The notes under the pieces were generated by a model, which had not been told where the DNA came from, made no database searches, and saw only the letters and a program-made list of their open reading frames with translations. This document shows positions 15,256 through 22,630 of a stretch of 44,805 nt of DNA, piece by piece. The stretch lies in NCBI GenBank assembly GCA_023416315.1, contig JAEZIA010000352.1, forward strand, positions 1 to 44,805, written 5' to 3'. A program made the translations under genes and the position numbers. Position 1 is the first letter of the stretch. The number at the start of each line of letters is the position of its first letter. Source of the DNA: Actinomycetes bacterium (GTDB lineage: Bacteria; Actinomycetota; Actinomycetes; Mycobacteriales; Mycobacteriaceae).

Positions 15256-16203
15256 ATGGCCACTGAGACGAGCTCAACCCGCGCGGGCGGAGCCAACCGC
15301 ACGCTCGGCCTCAAAACCTGGCTGGGCGCCGGCGCGCTGACCCTGGGTGTGGGTGCCGCACTGGCCGGTGCCGCAGGCGTCGCACAGGCCGACACCGGCA
15401 GTCACCAGAGCGCGACGTCGGCGTCGGCGAGCAAGTCGGACCCCGGCCCCAAGCGCCCCTCAGGTGTCGCCTCGACAAAGCGGGTCAGCGCCCCGACGGC
15501 CAAGGTGACCAAGTCGCCGGTGAGCACGGCGGCCAACGCCAAGCCGAAGGCCGCCGCCGAGCCCGCCGAGCCGCAGTTCTCGCAGACCATCAACACCCCG
15601 TTCGGTCCGATCAAGCTGGAAGGCAGCGTGACGGCGCCGCCGGCCGGTCAGAGCGGTGCCATCGGGGTGAACGTGGTCGCCAAGACCCCGCTCGGCGGTG
15701 GCCGGTTCACGCTGGGCGGCACTCAGACGTTCGAGGCCACGCCGACGCCGACCAGCACCACGGCGATCACCACCGGGAAGCTGGTGGTGCCGCCGGTGCT
15801 GGCCTTCGCCGCCAGCACCGCCGGGGCGTTCATCGGCGCCGGCATCACCGCCGCCGACAGCCTCCAGACGTTCCTCACCGCGGTGAACAACCGCAACATC
15901 GCCGGCGCGTTCCTGGCCTGGGCCGAGGCGGCGCCGCGGTTCACCAACGCGCTGCTGTTCGGGACCCGGACGATCGATCTGCCGTTGCAGCAGGGCGGGA
16001 CGGGGCCGGACATCACGGTGCACATCCCCGTCGGCGGGTTCTTCTCCCCGGCGCGGTCGGTGACAGCGGAATGGGATGCCTACACCACCACGGAGTCCGG
16101 TGTCACGGTCACACTTGCGGCGCCGCCGGACGGCAAGCTCGTCTTCGCGGGCACGAAGTTCGGCGGCGCGGCACCGGCGTTCTTCAAGATCTTCGGACTC
16201 TGA
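15256..16203 (+). CDS. Secreted mycobacterial protein of unknown function
   Basis: From the ATG at 15256, five bases after a GGGGGA ribosome binding site, the protein has 315 residues. A long signal peptide (LGLKTWLGAGALTLGVGAA) ends in VAQA before DTG. A Ser/Lys/Pro/Ala-rich linker of about 80 residues follows, then a domain with QTINTPFGPIKLEGSV and, near the end, HIPVGGFFSPARSV, a pattern seen in exported mycobacterial proteins including C-terminal parts of PE/PPE relatives. No PE or PPE motif is present at the N-terminus. An in-frame ATG at 15184 would add 24 residues ahead of the signal peptide and is less likely. It sits between murB and the L,D-transpeptidase gene, so an envelope location is expected; the role is unknown. 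Confidence 0.75.
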   Translation: MATETSSTRAGGANRTLGLKTWLGAGALTLGVGAALAGAAGVAQADTGSHQSATSASASKSDPGPKRPSGVASTKRVSAPTAKVTKSPVSTAANAKPKAAAEPAEPQFSQTINTPFGPIKLEGSVTAPPAGQSGAIGVNVVAKTPLGGGRFTLGGTQTFEATPTPTSTTAITTGKLVVPPVLAFAASTAGAFIGAGITAADSLQTFLTAVNNRNIAGAFLAWAEAAPRFTNALLFGTRTIDLPLQQGGTGPDITVHIPVGGFFSPARSVTAEWDAYTTTESGVTVTLAAPPDGKLVFAGTKFGGAAPAFFKIFGL

Positions 16204-16285
16204 CCGGTCTTCGCCCACTTCAAACCCAGGTGGGGTGGGGCGTAGCCCACAGTCACTGAATTGGCGGCGCGGTGGCCGGGTTCCG

Positions 16286-16291
16286 TATCTT
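16286..16291 (+). promoter_or_regulatory. -10 element for a near-leaderless L,D-transpeptidase mRNA
   Basis: TATCTT fits the TANNNT consensus and ends eight bases before the GTG at 16300. The mRNA would start at or within two bases of the start codon. No ribosome binding site precedes that GTG, which agrees with this reading. Confidence 0.45.
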
Positions 16292-16299
16292 GGATTGAC

Positions 16300-17625
16300 G
16301 TGAGCCCAGCCGACCAGCCGTCGCCGATCAACCGGCGACGGGCATTGACAGCGCTGGTCCTCGGTGTGGCCGCGCCCACCGCGCTGGCCGCCTGCGTGAA
16401 GGGTTCCGGTCAACAGGCCGCCAAGGAAGCAGCCCCGCCCAAGGCGTCGCTGACCTTCACACCGTCCGACGACGCCAAGGACGTGCTGCCCACCGCGCCG
16501 GTGACGCTGCAGGTCAAGGACGGCTGGCTGCAGCACGTCGCGCTGACCAACGCCGACGGCAAGGCCGTCGCCGGCCAGCTCAACCGTGACCGCACCGCGT
16601 TCACCATCACCGAGCCGCTGGGCTACGGCGCGTCCTACACCTGGACCGGTTCGGCGGTCGGGCGCGACGGGCAGGCGCTGCCGATCGCCGCGGCGTTCAC
16701 CACGATCGCCCCCACCAAGCAGGTCAACGGCCAGTTCCAGCTCTCCGACGGGCAGACCGTCGGGGTGGCGGCGCCGATCATCCTGCAGTTCGACGCCGCG
16801 ATCGACGACGACCACCGGGCCGACGTCGAAAAGGCGCTGACCGTCACCACCACACCCCCGAACGAAGGCAGCTGGGCGTGGCTGCCCGATGAGGCCGGCG
16901 GCTCGCGCGTGCACTGGCGAACCCGGGAGTACTACCAACCCGGGACCAAGGTCCACGTCGACGCCCGGCTCTACGGCGTGAAGTTCGGCGACGACGCCTA
17001 CGGCGCAGCGGATTCGACGCTGGATTTCGAGATCGGCCGCCGCCAGGTGGTCAAGGCCGACGCCACCTCGCACCGCATCCAGGTGATCACCGACGAGGGC
17101 GTGATCATGGATTTCCCGTGCAGCTACGGCGAGGGCGACCAGCCCCGCAATGTCACCCGCAGCGGCATCCACGTGGTCAGCGAGAAGTACGCCGACTTCT
17201 ACATGTCCAATCCGGCCGCCGGTTACTCGAATGTCCATGAGCGGTGGGCCGTTCGGATCTCCAACAACGGCGAGTTCATCCACGCCAACCCGGCCAGTTC
17301 CGGCGCGCAGGGCAACACCAACGTCACCAACGGCTGCATCAACCTGTCCACCAGCGACGCCGAGCAGTACTTCGGCACCGCGATGTACGGCGACCCGGTC
17401 GAGGTCACCGGCACGTCGATCCAGCTGTCCTACGCCGACGGCGACATCTGGGACTGGGCGGTGGATTGGGACGAATGGACGGCCATGTCCGCGTTGTCGG
17501 ATCAGAAGCCCGAGACCAGCATGCCCAGCAGCGCTCCGGCGACCCCGACCGACGCCCCCACGCTGTCGGGCATCCCGACGACGACCACCCCGACCACGAC
17601 GCGCTCGGCTACCCCCGGCGGTTGA
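16300..17625 (+). CDS. lprQ: L,D-transpeptidase lipoprotein (LdtMt5/LprQ type)
   Basis: This enzyme forms 3-3 cross-links in peptidoglycan on the outer side of the membrane. From the GTG at 16300 it has 441 residues, close to Rv0483. The N-terminus has NRRRALTALVLG with an arginine run and a lipobox ALAAC (Cys32), so it is an exported lipoprotein, possibly by the Tat route. Two immunoglobulin-like domains precede the YkuD catalytic domain, which shows SGIHVVS, His328 in FIHANP and the nucleophile Cys346 in TNGCINLS. The C-terminus is a Pro/Thr/Ser-rich tail as in the M. tuberculosis protein. The 3' end overlaps the convergent SDR gene by 17 bases. Confidence 0.95.
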   Translation: MSPADQPSPINRRRALTALVLGVAAPTALAACVKGSGQQAAKEAAPPKASLTFTPSDDAKDVLPTAPVTLQVKDGWLQHVALTNADGKAVAGQLNRDRTAFTITEPLGYGASYTWTGSAVGRDGQALPIAAAFTTIAPTKQVNGQFQLSDGQTVGVAAPIILQFDAAIDDDHRADVEKALTVTTTPPNEGSWAWLPDEAGGSRVHWRTREYYQPGTKVHVDARLYGVKFGDDAYGAADSTLDFEIGRRQVVKADATSHRIQVITDEGVIMDFPCSYGEGDQPRNVTRSGIHVVSEKYADFYMSNPAAGYSNVHERWAVRISNNGEFIHANPASSGAQGNTNVTNGCINLSTSDAEQYFGTAMYGDPVEVTGTSIQLSYADGDIWDWAVDWDEWTAMSALSDQKPETSMPSSAPATPTDAPTLSGIPTTTTPTTTRSATPGG

Positions 17626-18358
17626 ACCGGCTGGCGCTGGCCTGATCCCGCGGCCGGATCACGATCTGGTCGAGGTTGACGTGCGACGGCCGCGATGCGA
17701 CGAACCCGATCACCTCGGCGACGTCGGCAGCCACCAGCGGTGTGATCCCGTGGTAAACCGCGTCGGCGCGCCGTTCGTCGCCTCCGAAGCGGACAAGGGA
17801 AAACTCGGTCTCAACCGCGCCGGGCGCAATCTCGGTGAGCCGCACCGGTTTTCCGAGCAGTTCACCACGCAGGGTGCGATGCAGGGCGCCCTGGGCATGC
17901 TTGGCCGCGGTGTATCCGCCGCCGCCGTCGTAGACCTCGAGTGCGGCGATCGAAGTGACGGTGACGATCAGTCCGTCACCGGATTCGATGAGTTTGGGCA
18001 GTAGCGCCCTGGTCACCCGCAGGGTCCCGACGACGTTGGTCTCCCACATCCAACGCCAGTTCTCCAGGTCCGCCTCGGCGATCGGCTCCAGTCCCTTGGC
18101 GCCGCCGGCGTTGTTGACCAGCACATCCACCCGGGGCAGCGCGGCCGCCAGGGCGTCGATCGCCGCGCCGTCTGTGACGTCCGCCACAACGGCGCTGCCG
18201 GCGATCTCGTCGGCAAGGCGCTGGATCCGGTCCGCTCGGCGGGCCACCGCGACCACGTGAAAGCCAAGGGCAGCAAGGGTTTTGGCTGTCGCTTCACCGA
18301 TGCCGGAGCTGGCGCCGGTGACGACCGCCACGCGGGAATGGGCGTCTGCAGTGATCAT
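17609..18358 (-). CDS. Short-chain dehydrogenase/reductase
   Basis: This is an NAD(P)-dependent oxidoreductase of 249 residues from the ATG at 18358, in the position of Rv0484c. The cofactor motif TGASSGIG is at 14-21, NNAG at 82-85, and the catalytic Ser136, Tyr149 and Lys153 are in place, so it should be active. An arginine pair after strand 2 (VAVARRADR) suggests a preference for NADPH. The substrate is unknown. A TAGAGT box seven bases upstream of the ATG predicts a leaderless mRNA, which supports this start over longer in-frame versions. It diverges from the cysteine-rich leader of the ROK-mshA genes. Confidence 0.92.
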   Translation of the reverse strand: MITADAHSRVAVVTGASSGIGEATAKTLAALGFHVVAVARRADRIQRLADEIAGSAVVADVTDGAAIDALAAALPRVDVLVNNAGGAKGLEPIAEADLENWRWMWETNVVGTLRVTRALLPKLIESGDGLIVTVTSIAALEVYDGGGGYTAAKHAQGALHRTLRGELLGKPVRLTEIAPGAVETEFSLVRFGGDERRADAVYHGITPLVAADVAEVIGFVASRPSHVNLDQIVIRPRDQASASRFNRRG

Positions 18359-18365
18359 CGGACCA

Positions 18366-18371
18366 ACTCTA
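18366..18371 (-). promoter_or_regulatory. -10 element of the leaderless SDR mRNA
   Basis: The leftward strand reads TAGAGT, matching TANNNT, and ends seven bases before the SDR ATG. It lies ten bases from a rightward -10 box, so the two divergent promoters are back to back and may be controlled together. Confidence 0.5.
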
Positions 18372-18381
18372 GTAACTGTGC

Positions 18382-18387
18382 TAAGTT
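18382..18387 (+). promoter_or_regulatory. -10 element of the leaderless cysteine-rich leader mRNA
   Basis: TAAGTT matches TANNNT and is followed by seven bases and then the GTG of the leader ORF at 18395. This spacing is what is seen for leaderless mycobacterial transcripts, in which the transcript begins at the start codon. Confidence 0.6.
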
Positions 18388-18394
18388 CTCCCTC

Positions 18395-18469
18395 GTGATC
18401 CGTTTCGGTCTGACCAGCTGTCTGGTCGCGCACACCGCGTGTTGTTGTCACGCGATTCGCTGCGCCTGA
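18395..18469 (+). CDS. Leader peptide with polycysteine tract
   Basis: This 24-codon ORF starts with GTG at the predicted transcription start and ends with TGA. The peptide contains five cysteines, at residues 9, 16, 17, 18 and 23, including the run ACCCH; three successive TGT codons encode the run. Short leaderless ORFs with polycysteine tracts are known in mycobacteria as attenuators that respond to cysteine supply and control sulfur and cysteine genes downstream. Here the following genes encode a ROK regulator and MshA, whose pathway product mycothiol contains cysteine. The composition and position make a regulatory peptide far more likely than a functional protein, but translation has not been shown. 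Confidence 0.7.
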   Translation: MIRFGLTSCLVAHTACCCHAIRCA

Positions 18470-18483
18470 CCGATCCGGACATT

Positions 18484-18550
18484 CCTTTTCTCGTCCCGCT
18501 CAAGTCGCCAGGTGTGGCACAGCCCCCGACCCGACTCGAGAAGGACACCT
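18484..18550 (+). promoter_or_regulatory. Possible attenuator stem masking the ROK gene ribosome binding site
   Basis: Bases 18484-18493 can pair with 18537-18544, which is the AAGG-containing ribosome binding site of the ROK gene, with two bulged bases. A second option pairs 18510-18515 with 18545-18550, just after that site. The left arm starts 15 bases after the leader stop, where a ribosome stalled on cysteine codons or finishing translation could change the folding. The pairing was found by eye and was not scored for energy. Confidence 0.45.
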
Positions 18551-18551
18551 C

Positions 18552-19859
18552 ATGCGTACCGTCGCCCTTTCCTCCCATGACACGCTCCGTGCTTCCGCGC
18601 ATGACGCGGGACGCGTCGCCACCCGCCCGCACCCGCTGCGGACCCGGCACCACATCGTGGTTCCGTCGCTGCGGATCCCGGAAGCCGCCGCCGCCTCGGT
18701 CTTCGCGGCGGTCCGCCAGCGCGGTGCCATCGGCCGGGATGTGATCGCGCAGGTCACCAACCTGTCGATCGCCACGGTGAACCGCCAGGTCACGGCCCTG
18801 CTGGACGCCGGAATCCTGCGGGAACGCGCCGATCTCGCGGTCTCCGGGGCAATCGGGCGCCCGCGCGTCCCGGTCGAGGTCAACCACGAGCCGTTCCTGA
18901 CCCTCGGCATCCACATCGGTGCGCGGACCACCAACATCGTCGCGACCGACCTGCTCGGACGCACCCTCGACGCGGTCGAGACGCCCACGCCGCGTGGCGG
19001 GCAGGCCGCCGCGCTGGCGTCGCTGGCCGGCAGTGCCCGTCGCTACCTGAGCCGCTGGCACCGCCGCCGCCCGCTGTGGATCGGCGTGGCGATCGGTGGT
19101 GTGGTCGACAGCGTCACCGGCCAAGTCGACCACAACCGGCTGAACTGGACGCAGGCCCCGGTCGGGCCGGTCCTCGCCGAGGCGCTGGGCCTGCCGGTGT
19201 CGGTCGCCTCCCACGTGGACGCGATGGCCGGTGCCGAAGTCCTGCTCGGCCTACGACGCCCGCCGGCCGCGACGTCGAGCAGCCTGTACGTCTACGCCCG
19301 CGAGACGGTGGGCTTCGCCTTGGTGATCGGCGGCCGGGTGCACAGCCCCGCCAGCGGCCCGGGCACCATCGCCGCGCTTCCGGTGAACTCCGAATTGCTC
19401 GGCGGCAGTGGGCAACTCGAGTCGACGGTGGGTGACGAGGCCGTGCTGGCCGCGGCCCGCAAGCGCGGCATCGTGCCGAGTTCGGGCCCCGGCGCCTCGA
19501 TGGCGACGCTGCTGCGCACCGCCCGCCAAGGCGACACCCCGGCAGCGGTGGGCGCGCGGGAACTGCTCGCCGAGCGGGCCCGCGTGCTCGGCGGCGCGGT
19601 GGCGTTGCTGCGCGACATGCTCAACCCCGACGACCTCGTGGTCGGCGGCCAGGCCTTCACCGAATACCCCGAGGGCATGGCGCTCGTCGAGGCGACGTTC
19701 GCCGAGCGCTCGGTGCTGCCCGCCCGCGACATCCGGGTCACCGCGTTCGGCAACCGGGTGCAGGAAGCCGGTGCCGGCATCGTCTCGCTGGGCGGGCTGT
19801 ACGCCGATCCGATCGGCGCACTGAGGCGGGCCCAGAGCCGCCGCGAAGCCGCGGTGTAA
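18552..19859 (+). CDS. ROK family transcriptional regulator
   Basis: The protein has 435 residues from the ATG at 18552, in the position and length of Rv0485, which is known as a regulator of the pe13-ppe18 genes in M. tuberculosis. An N-terminal winged helix-turn-helix (about residues 45-100, with IGRDVIAQVTNLSIATVNRQ) precedes a ROK sugar-kinase-like fold. Two features of active ROK kinases are missing: the phosphate-loop DxGxT is LGIHIGARTTN with His in place of Asp, and the cysteine zinc cluster is absent. It should therefore be a regulator without kinase activity. It is preceded by the cysteine-rich leader and followed by mshA after ten bases. Confidence 0.9.
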   Translation: MRTVALSSHDTLRASAHDAGRVATRPHPLRTRHHIVVPSLRIPEAAAASVFAAVRQRGAIGRDVIAQVTNLSIATVNRQVTALLDAGILRERADLAVSGAIGRPRVPVEVNHEPFLTLGIHIGARTTNIVATDLLGRTLDAVETPTPRGGQAAALASLAGSARRYLSRWHRRRPLWIGVAIGGVVDSVTGQVDHNRLNWTQAPVGPVLAEALGLPVSVASHVDAMAGAEVLLGLRRPPAATSSSLYVYARETVGFALVIGGRVHSPASGPGTIAALPVNSELLGGSGQLESTVGDEAVLAAARKRGIVPSSGPGASMATLLRTARQGDTPAAVGARELLAERARVLGGAVALLRDMLNPDDLVVGGQAFTEYPEGMALVEATFAERSVLPARDIRVTAFGNRVQEAGAGIVSLGGLYADPIGALRRAQSRREAAV

Positions 19860-19869
19860 AGATGGAGAC

Positions 19870-21207
19870 GTGCGGCACGCCCGGGAACTGACCGACGGTT
19901 CGACCACTGGGATGCCGCGCCGCGTCGCGGTGTTGTCGGTGCATACCTCCCCCCTGGCTCAGCCAGGGACCGGGGATGCCGGCGGAATGAACGTCTACGT
20001 GCTGCAGACCGCGCTGCACATGGCCCGCCGCGGGGTCGAGGTCGAGATCTTCACCCGGGCGACGTCATCGGCGGATGAGCCGGTGGTCCGAGTGGCACCG
20101 GGGGTCCTGGTGCGCAACGTCGTCGCCGGTCCCTTCGAGGGCCTGGACAAATACGACCTGCCCACCCAGCTGTGCGCGTTCACCGCCGGGGTGCTGCGCG
20201 CCGAGGCCAACCACGAACCCGGCTACTACGACATCGTCCATTCGCACTACTGGCTGTCCGGCCAGGTCGGTTGGCTGGCCAGCGACCGCTGGGCGGTGCC
20301 GCTGGTGCACACCGCCCACACGCTGGCAGCGGTGAAGAACGCCGCGCTGGCCGACGGCGATGCGCCAGAGCCGCCGCTGCGCGCGGTCGGGGAGCAGCAG
20401 GTGGTCGATGAGGCCGACCGGCTGGTCGTCAACACCGAAGACGAAGCGCAGCAGCTCATTTCACTGCACAACGCCGACCCGCGGCGCATCGACGTGGTGT
20501 ATCCGGGCGTCGACCTGGAAACGTTCACCCCCGGCGACCGGCGCACCGCGCGGGCCGCGCTCGGCCTGCCCGCCGACGAGCGGGTGGTCGCCTTCGTGGG
20601 GCGCATCCAGCCGCTGAAGGCACCCGATGTGCTGCTGCGTGCGGCCGCCAAGCTCCCCGACGTCCGGGTGCTGATCGCCGGCGGCCCGTCCGGCAGCGGC
20701 CTGGCCGCACCCGATGTGCTGGTGGGTCTGGCCGCCGAACTGGGTATGGCAGACCGGGTGACATTCCTTCCCCCGCAATCGCGCGATCAGCTCGTCAACG
20801 TCTACCGGGCGGCCGACCTGGTCGCCGTGCCCAGCTATTCGGAGTCGTTCGGGCTGGTCGCCGTCGAAGCCCAGGCCTGCGGGACACCGGTTGTCGCCGC
20901 CGCGGTGGGCGGGCTGCCGGTGGCGGTGGCCGACGGTGTCAGCGGTGCGCTGGTCGCCAGCCACGAGCCCGGCCAGTGGGCCGACACCATCGACGGGTTG
21001 CTGGCCCGCGACCCCGACGAACTGAGCCGCGCCGCTGTCGCGCATGCGCAGCGCTTCTCCTGGTCCAACACCGTCGACGCGCTGCTGGCCAGCTATGGCC
21101 GGGCGATCACCGACTACGCCGGCGCCCGGCGGCGCCGCGCCGCCGGTGACGCACTCGCCAAGCGCACCGGCAGGCGCTGGTCGATGCGGCGCGGTGTCCG
21201 GCTGTGA
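19870..21207 (+). CDS. mshA: D-inositol-3-phosphate glycosyltransferase (mycothiol synthesis)
   Basis: MshA transfers GlcNAc from UDP-GlcNAc to inositol 3-phosphate, the first committed step of mycothiol, the main low-molecular-weight thiol of mycobacteria. The protein has 445 residues from the GTG at 19870. The GT-B fold shows HTSPLAQPGTGDAGGMN near the N-terminus, HSHYWLSGQVGWLA in the acceptor region, VAFVGRIQPLKAPD in the nucleotide-sugar domain and ESFGLVAVEAQACGTPVV with the EX7E motif. An ATG at 19912 is a later possible start, but the GTG is closer to the longer known protein. The GTGA at its end overlaps the ybjN gene, and it lies ten bases after the ROK gene. Confidence 0.96.
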   Translation: MRHARELTDGSTTGMPRRVAVLSVHTSPLAQPGTGDAGGMNVYVLQTALHMARRGVEVEIFTRATSSADEPVVRVAPGVLVRNVVAGPFEGLDKYDLPTQLCAFTAGVLRAEANHEPGYYDIVHSHYWLSGQVGWLASDRWAVPLVHTAHTLAAVKNAALADGDAPEPPLRAVGEQQVVDEADRLVVNTEDEAQQLISLHNADPRRIDVVYPGVDLETFTPGDRRTARAALGLPADERVVAFVGRIQPLKAPDVLLRAAAKLPDVRVLIAGGPSGSGLAAPDVLVGLAAELGMADRVTFLPPQSRDQLVNVYRAADLVAVPSYSESFGLVAVEAQACGTPVVAAAVGGLPVAVADGVSGALVASHEPGQWADTIDGLLARDPDELSRAAVAHAQRFSWSNTVDALLASYGRAITDYAGARRRRAAGDALAKRTGRRWSMRRGVRL

Positions 21208-21710
21208 ACCCGTCCGATGTCCACAAGGTCATCGAACGCGCGCTCGACGACCACGGACTGACCTACAGCCGCCACGAAGGCGCCCACGGCGGACTGCCGG
21301 GGCTGATCGTCGAACTGCCGGGGGAGCGCAAGCTCAAGACCAACACCCTGCTGACGATCGGCGAGCACTCGGTGCGCGTCGAGGCTTTCGTCTGCCGGCA
21401 GCCCGACGAGAACCACGAGGGCGTCTACCGATTCCTGCTCAAACGCAATCGACGGCTCTACGGGGTGGCCTACACGCTGGACAACGTCGGTGACATCTAC
21501 CTGATCGGCCGGATGGCACTGGATTCGGTCAACCCCGAGGAACTCGACCGAGTGCTCGGACAGGTGCTCGAGGCCGTCGACACCGACTTCAACACCCTGC
21601 TGGAGCTGGGCTTCAAGTCGTCCATCCAGAAGGAGTGGGCGTGGCGGGTGTCGCGCGGTGAATCGCTGAAGAACCTGGCTGCGTTCGAGCATCTCATTGA
21701 CGACGACTGA
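21204..21710 (+). CDS. YbjN-domain protein
   Basis: The protein has 168 residues and starts at a GTG that overlaps the mshA stop by four bases, so it is translated together with MshA. It corresponds to Rv0487. The YbjN fold resembles type III secretion chaperones; the family is linked to stress tolerance and motility in enterobacteria, but its biochemical role is unknown. Typical pieces here are LPGLIVELPGERKLKTNTLL and DIYLIGRMALDSVNPEELDR. Its tight coupling to mshA suggests a link to mycothiol or redox balance, which is inference from context. Confidence 0.88.
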   Translation: MNPSDVHKVIERALDDHGLTYSRHEGAHGGLPGLIVELPGERKLKTNTLLTIGEHSVRVEAFVCRQPDENHEGVYRFLLKRNRRLYGVAYTLDNVGDIYLIGRMALDSVNPEELDRVLGQVLEAVDTDFNTLLELGFKSSIQKEWAWRVSRGESLKNLAAFEHLIDDD

Positions 21711-21750
21711 CCCGCGCGACCGCTGAACGCGGCCGTGAGAGGATTCCGGC

Positions 21751-22497
21751 ATGGCTGACTCCACACTGATCCTGTTGCGGCACGGCGAAAGCGAATGGAA
21801 CGCGCTGAACCTGTTCACCGGCTGGGTGGACGTCGACCTGACCGATAAGGGCCGCGCCGAGGCCGTGCGCGGCGGCAAGCTGATGGCCGAGCAGGGCCTG
21901 CTGCCCGACGTGCTTTACACCTCACTGCTGCGCCGCGCGATCACCACCGCGCATCTGGCGCTGGATGCCGCCGACCGGCTGTGGATTCCGGTGACGCGCA
22001 ACTGGCGGCTCAACGAGCGGCACTACGGCGCGCTGCAGGGCCTGGACAAGGCCGAGACCAAGGAGAAGTACGGCGAGGAGCAGTTCATGCTGTGGCGCCG
22101 CAGCTACGACACCCCGCCGCCGCCGATCGAACGGGGCAGCACCTACAGCCAGGACGCCGACCCGCGCTACGCCGACATCGGCGGCGGTCCGCTGACCGAG
22201 TGCCTCGCCGATGTCGTCGCCCGGTTCGTCCCGTACTTCACCGAGACGATCGTCCCGGACCTGCAGGCAGGCAAGACCGTGCTGATGGTCGCGCACGGCA
22301 ATTCGCTGCGGGCGCTGGTCAAATACCTGGACAACATGTCCGACGCCGATGTGGTGGGCCTGAACATCCCCACCGGCATTCCGCTGCGCTACGACCTGGA
22401 CGCCGACCTGAAGCCGCGGGTCCCCGGCGGCACCTACCTGGATCCCGAGGCGGCCGCCGCCGGCGCTGCCGCGGTGGCCAGCCAGGGCGCCAAGTAA
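21751..22497 (+). CDS. gpmA: 2,3-bisphosphoglycerate-dependent phosphoglycerate mutase
   Basis: This glycolytic enzyme interconverts 3- and 2-phosphoglycerate. The protein has 248 residues, the usual length, with the phosphohistidine motif LRHGESEWN near the N-terminus (His11), NERHYGALQGLDKAET in the middle and the second catalytic histidine in MVAHGNSLRAL. The ATG at 21751 follows a GAGAGGA ribosome binding site with normal spacing. It corresponds to Rv0489 (gpm1) and lies directly upstream of senX3-regX3 as in M. tuberculosis. Confidence 0.97.
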   Translation: MADSTLILLRHGESEWNALNLFTGWVDVDLTDKGRAEAVRGGKLMAEQGLLPDVLYTSLLRRAITTAHLALDAADRLWIPVTRNWRLNERHYGALQGLDKAETKEKYGEEQFMLWRRSYDTPPPPIERGSTYSQDADPRYADIGGGPLTECLADVVARFVPYFTETIVPDLQAGKTVLMVAHGNSLRALVKYLDNMSDADVVGLNIPTGIPLRYDLDADLKPRVPGGTYLDPEAAAAGAAAVASQGAK

Positions 22498-22515
22498 CGG
22501 CCGTGATCCGCCCCG

Positions 22516-22526
22516 GTTTGGCAAAC
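22516..22526. promoter_or_regulatory. GTTTG-G-CAAAC inverted repeat before senX3
   Basis: A perfect 5-base inverted repeat with a one-base centre lies in the gpmA-senX3 gap, with a GTAAAC half-site nearby (22532-22537). It could be an operator for phosphate-responsive control of senX3-regX3, or part of gpmA termination. Neither is demonstrated. Confidence 0.3.
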
Positions 22527-22618
22527 GCGGGGTAAACGGCGGCGGAATACATGCACGCTGAGAGTGTGACGTGTGCCGATTTAGCCGCACGCTGCTGGGA
22601 TGACGTTCACCGGATGCG

Positions 22619-22624
22619 TACCCT
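22619..22624 (+). promoter_or_regulatory. -10 element of a leaderless senX3 mRNA
   Basis: TACCCT matches TANNNT and is followed by six bases and the senX3 GTG, the classical leaderless distance. No ribosome binding site precedes that GTG. Confidence 0.5.
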
Positions 22625-22630
22625 TTTCCT

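Noticed and set aside
15460..17283. A 607-codon minus-strand frame opposite the secreted protein and L,D-transpeptidase genes
   Set aside because: Shadow frame with biased composition; the plus-strand genes have signal peptides and catalytic motifs.
22600..22630. RegX3 binding box in the senX3 promoter
   Set aside because: A GTTCACC word is present at 22605-22611, but no second half-site at a convincing distance was found.
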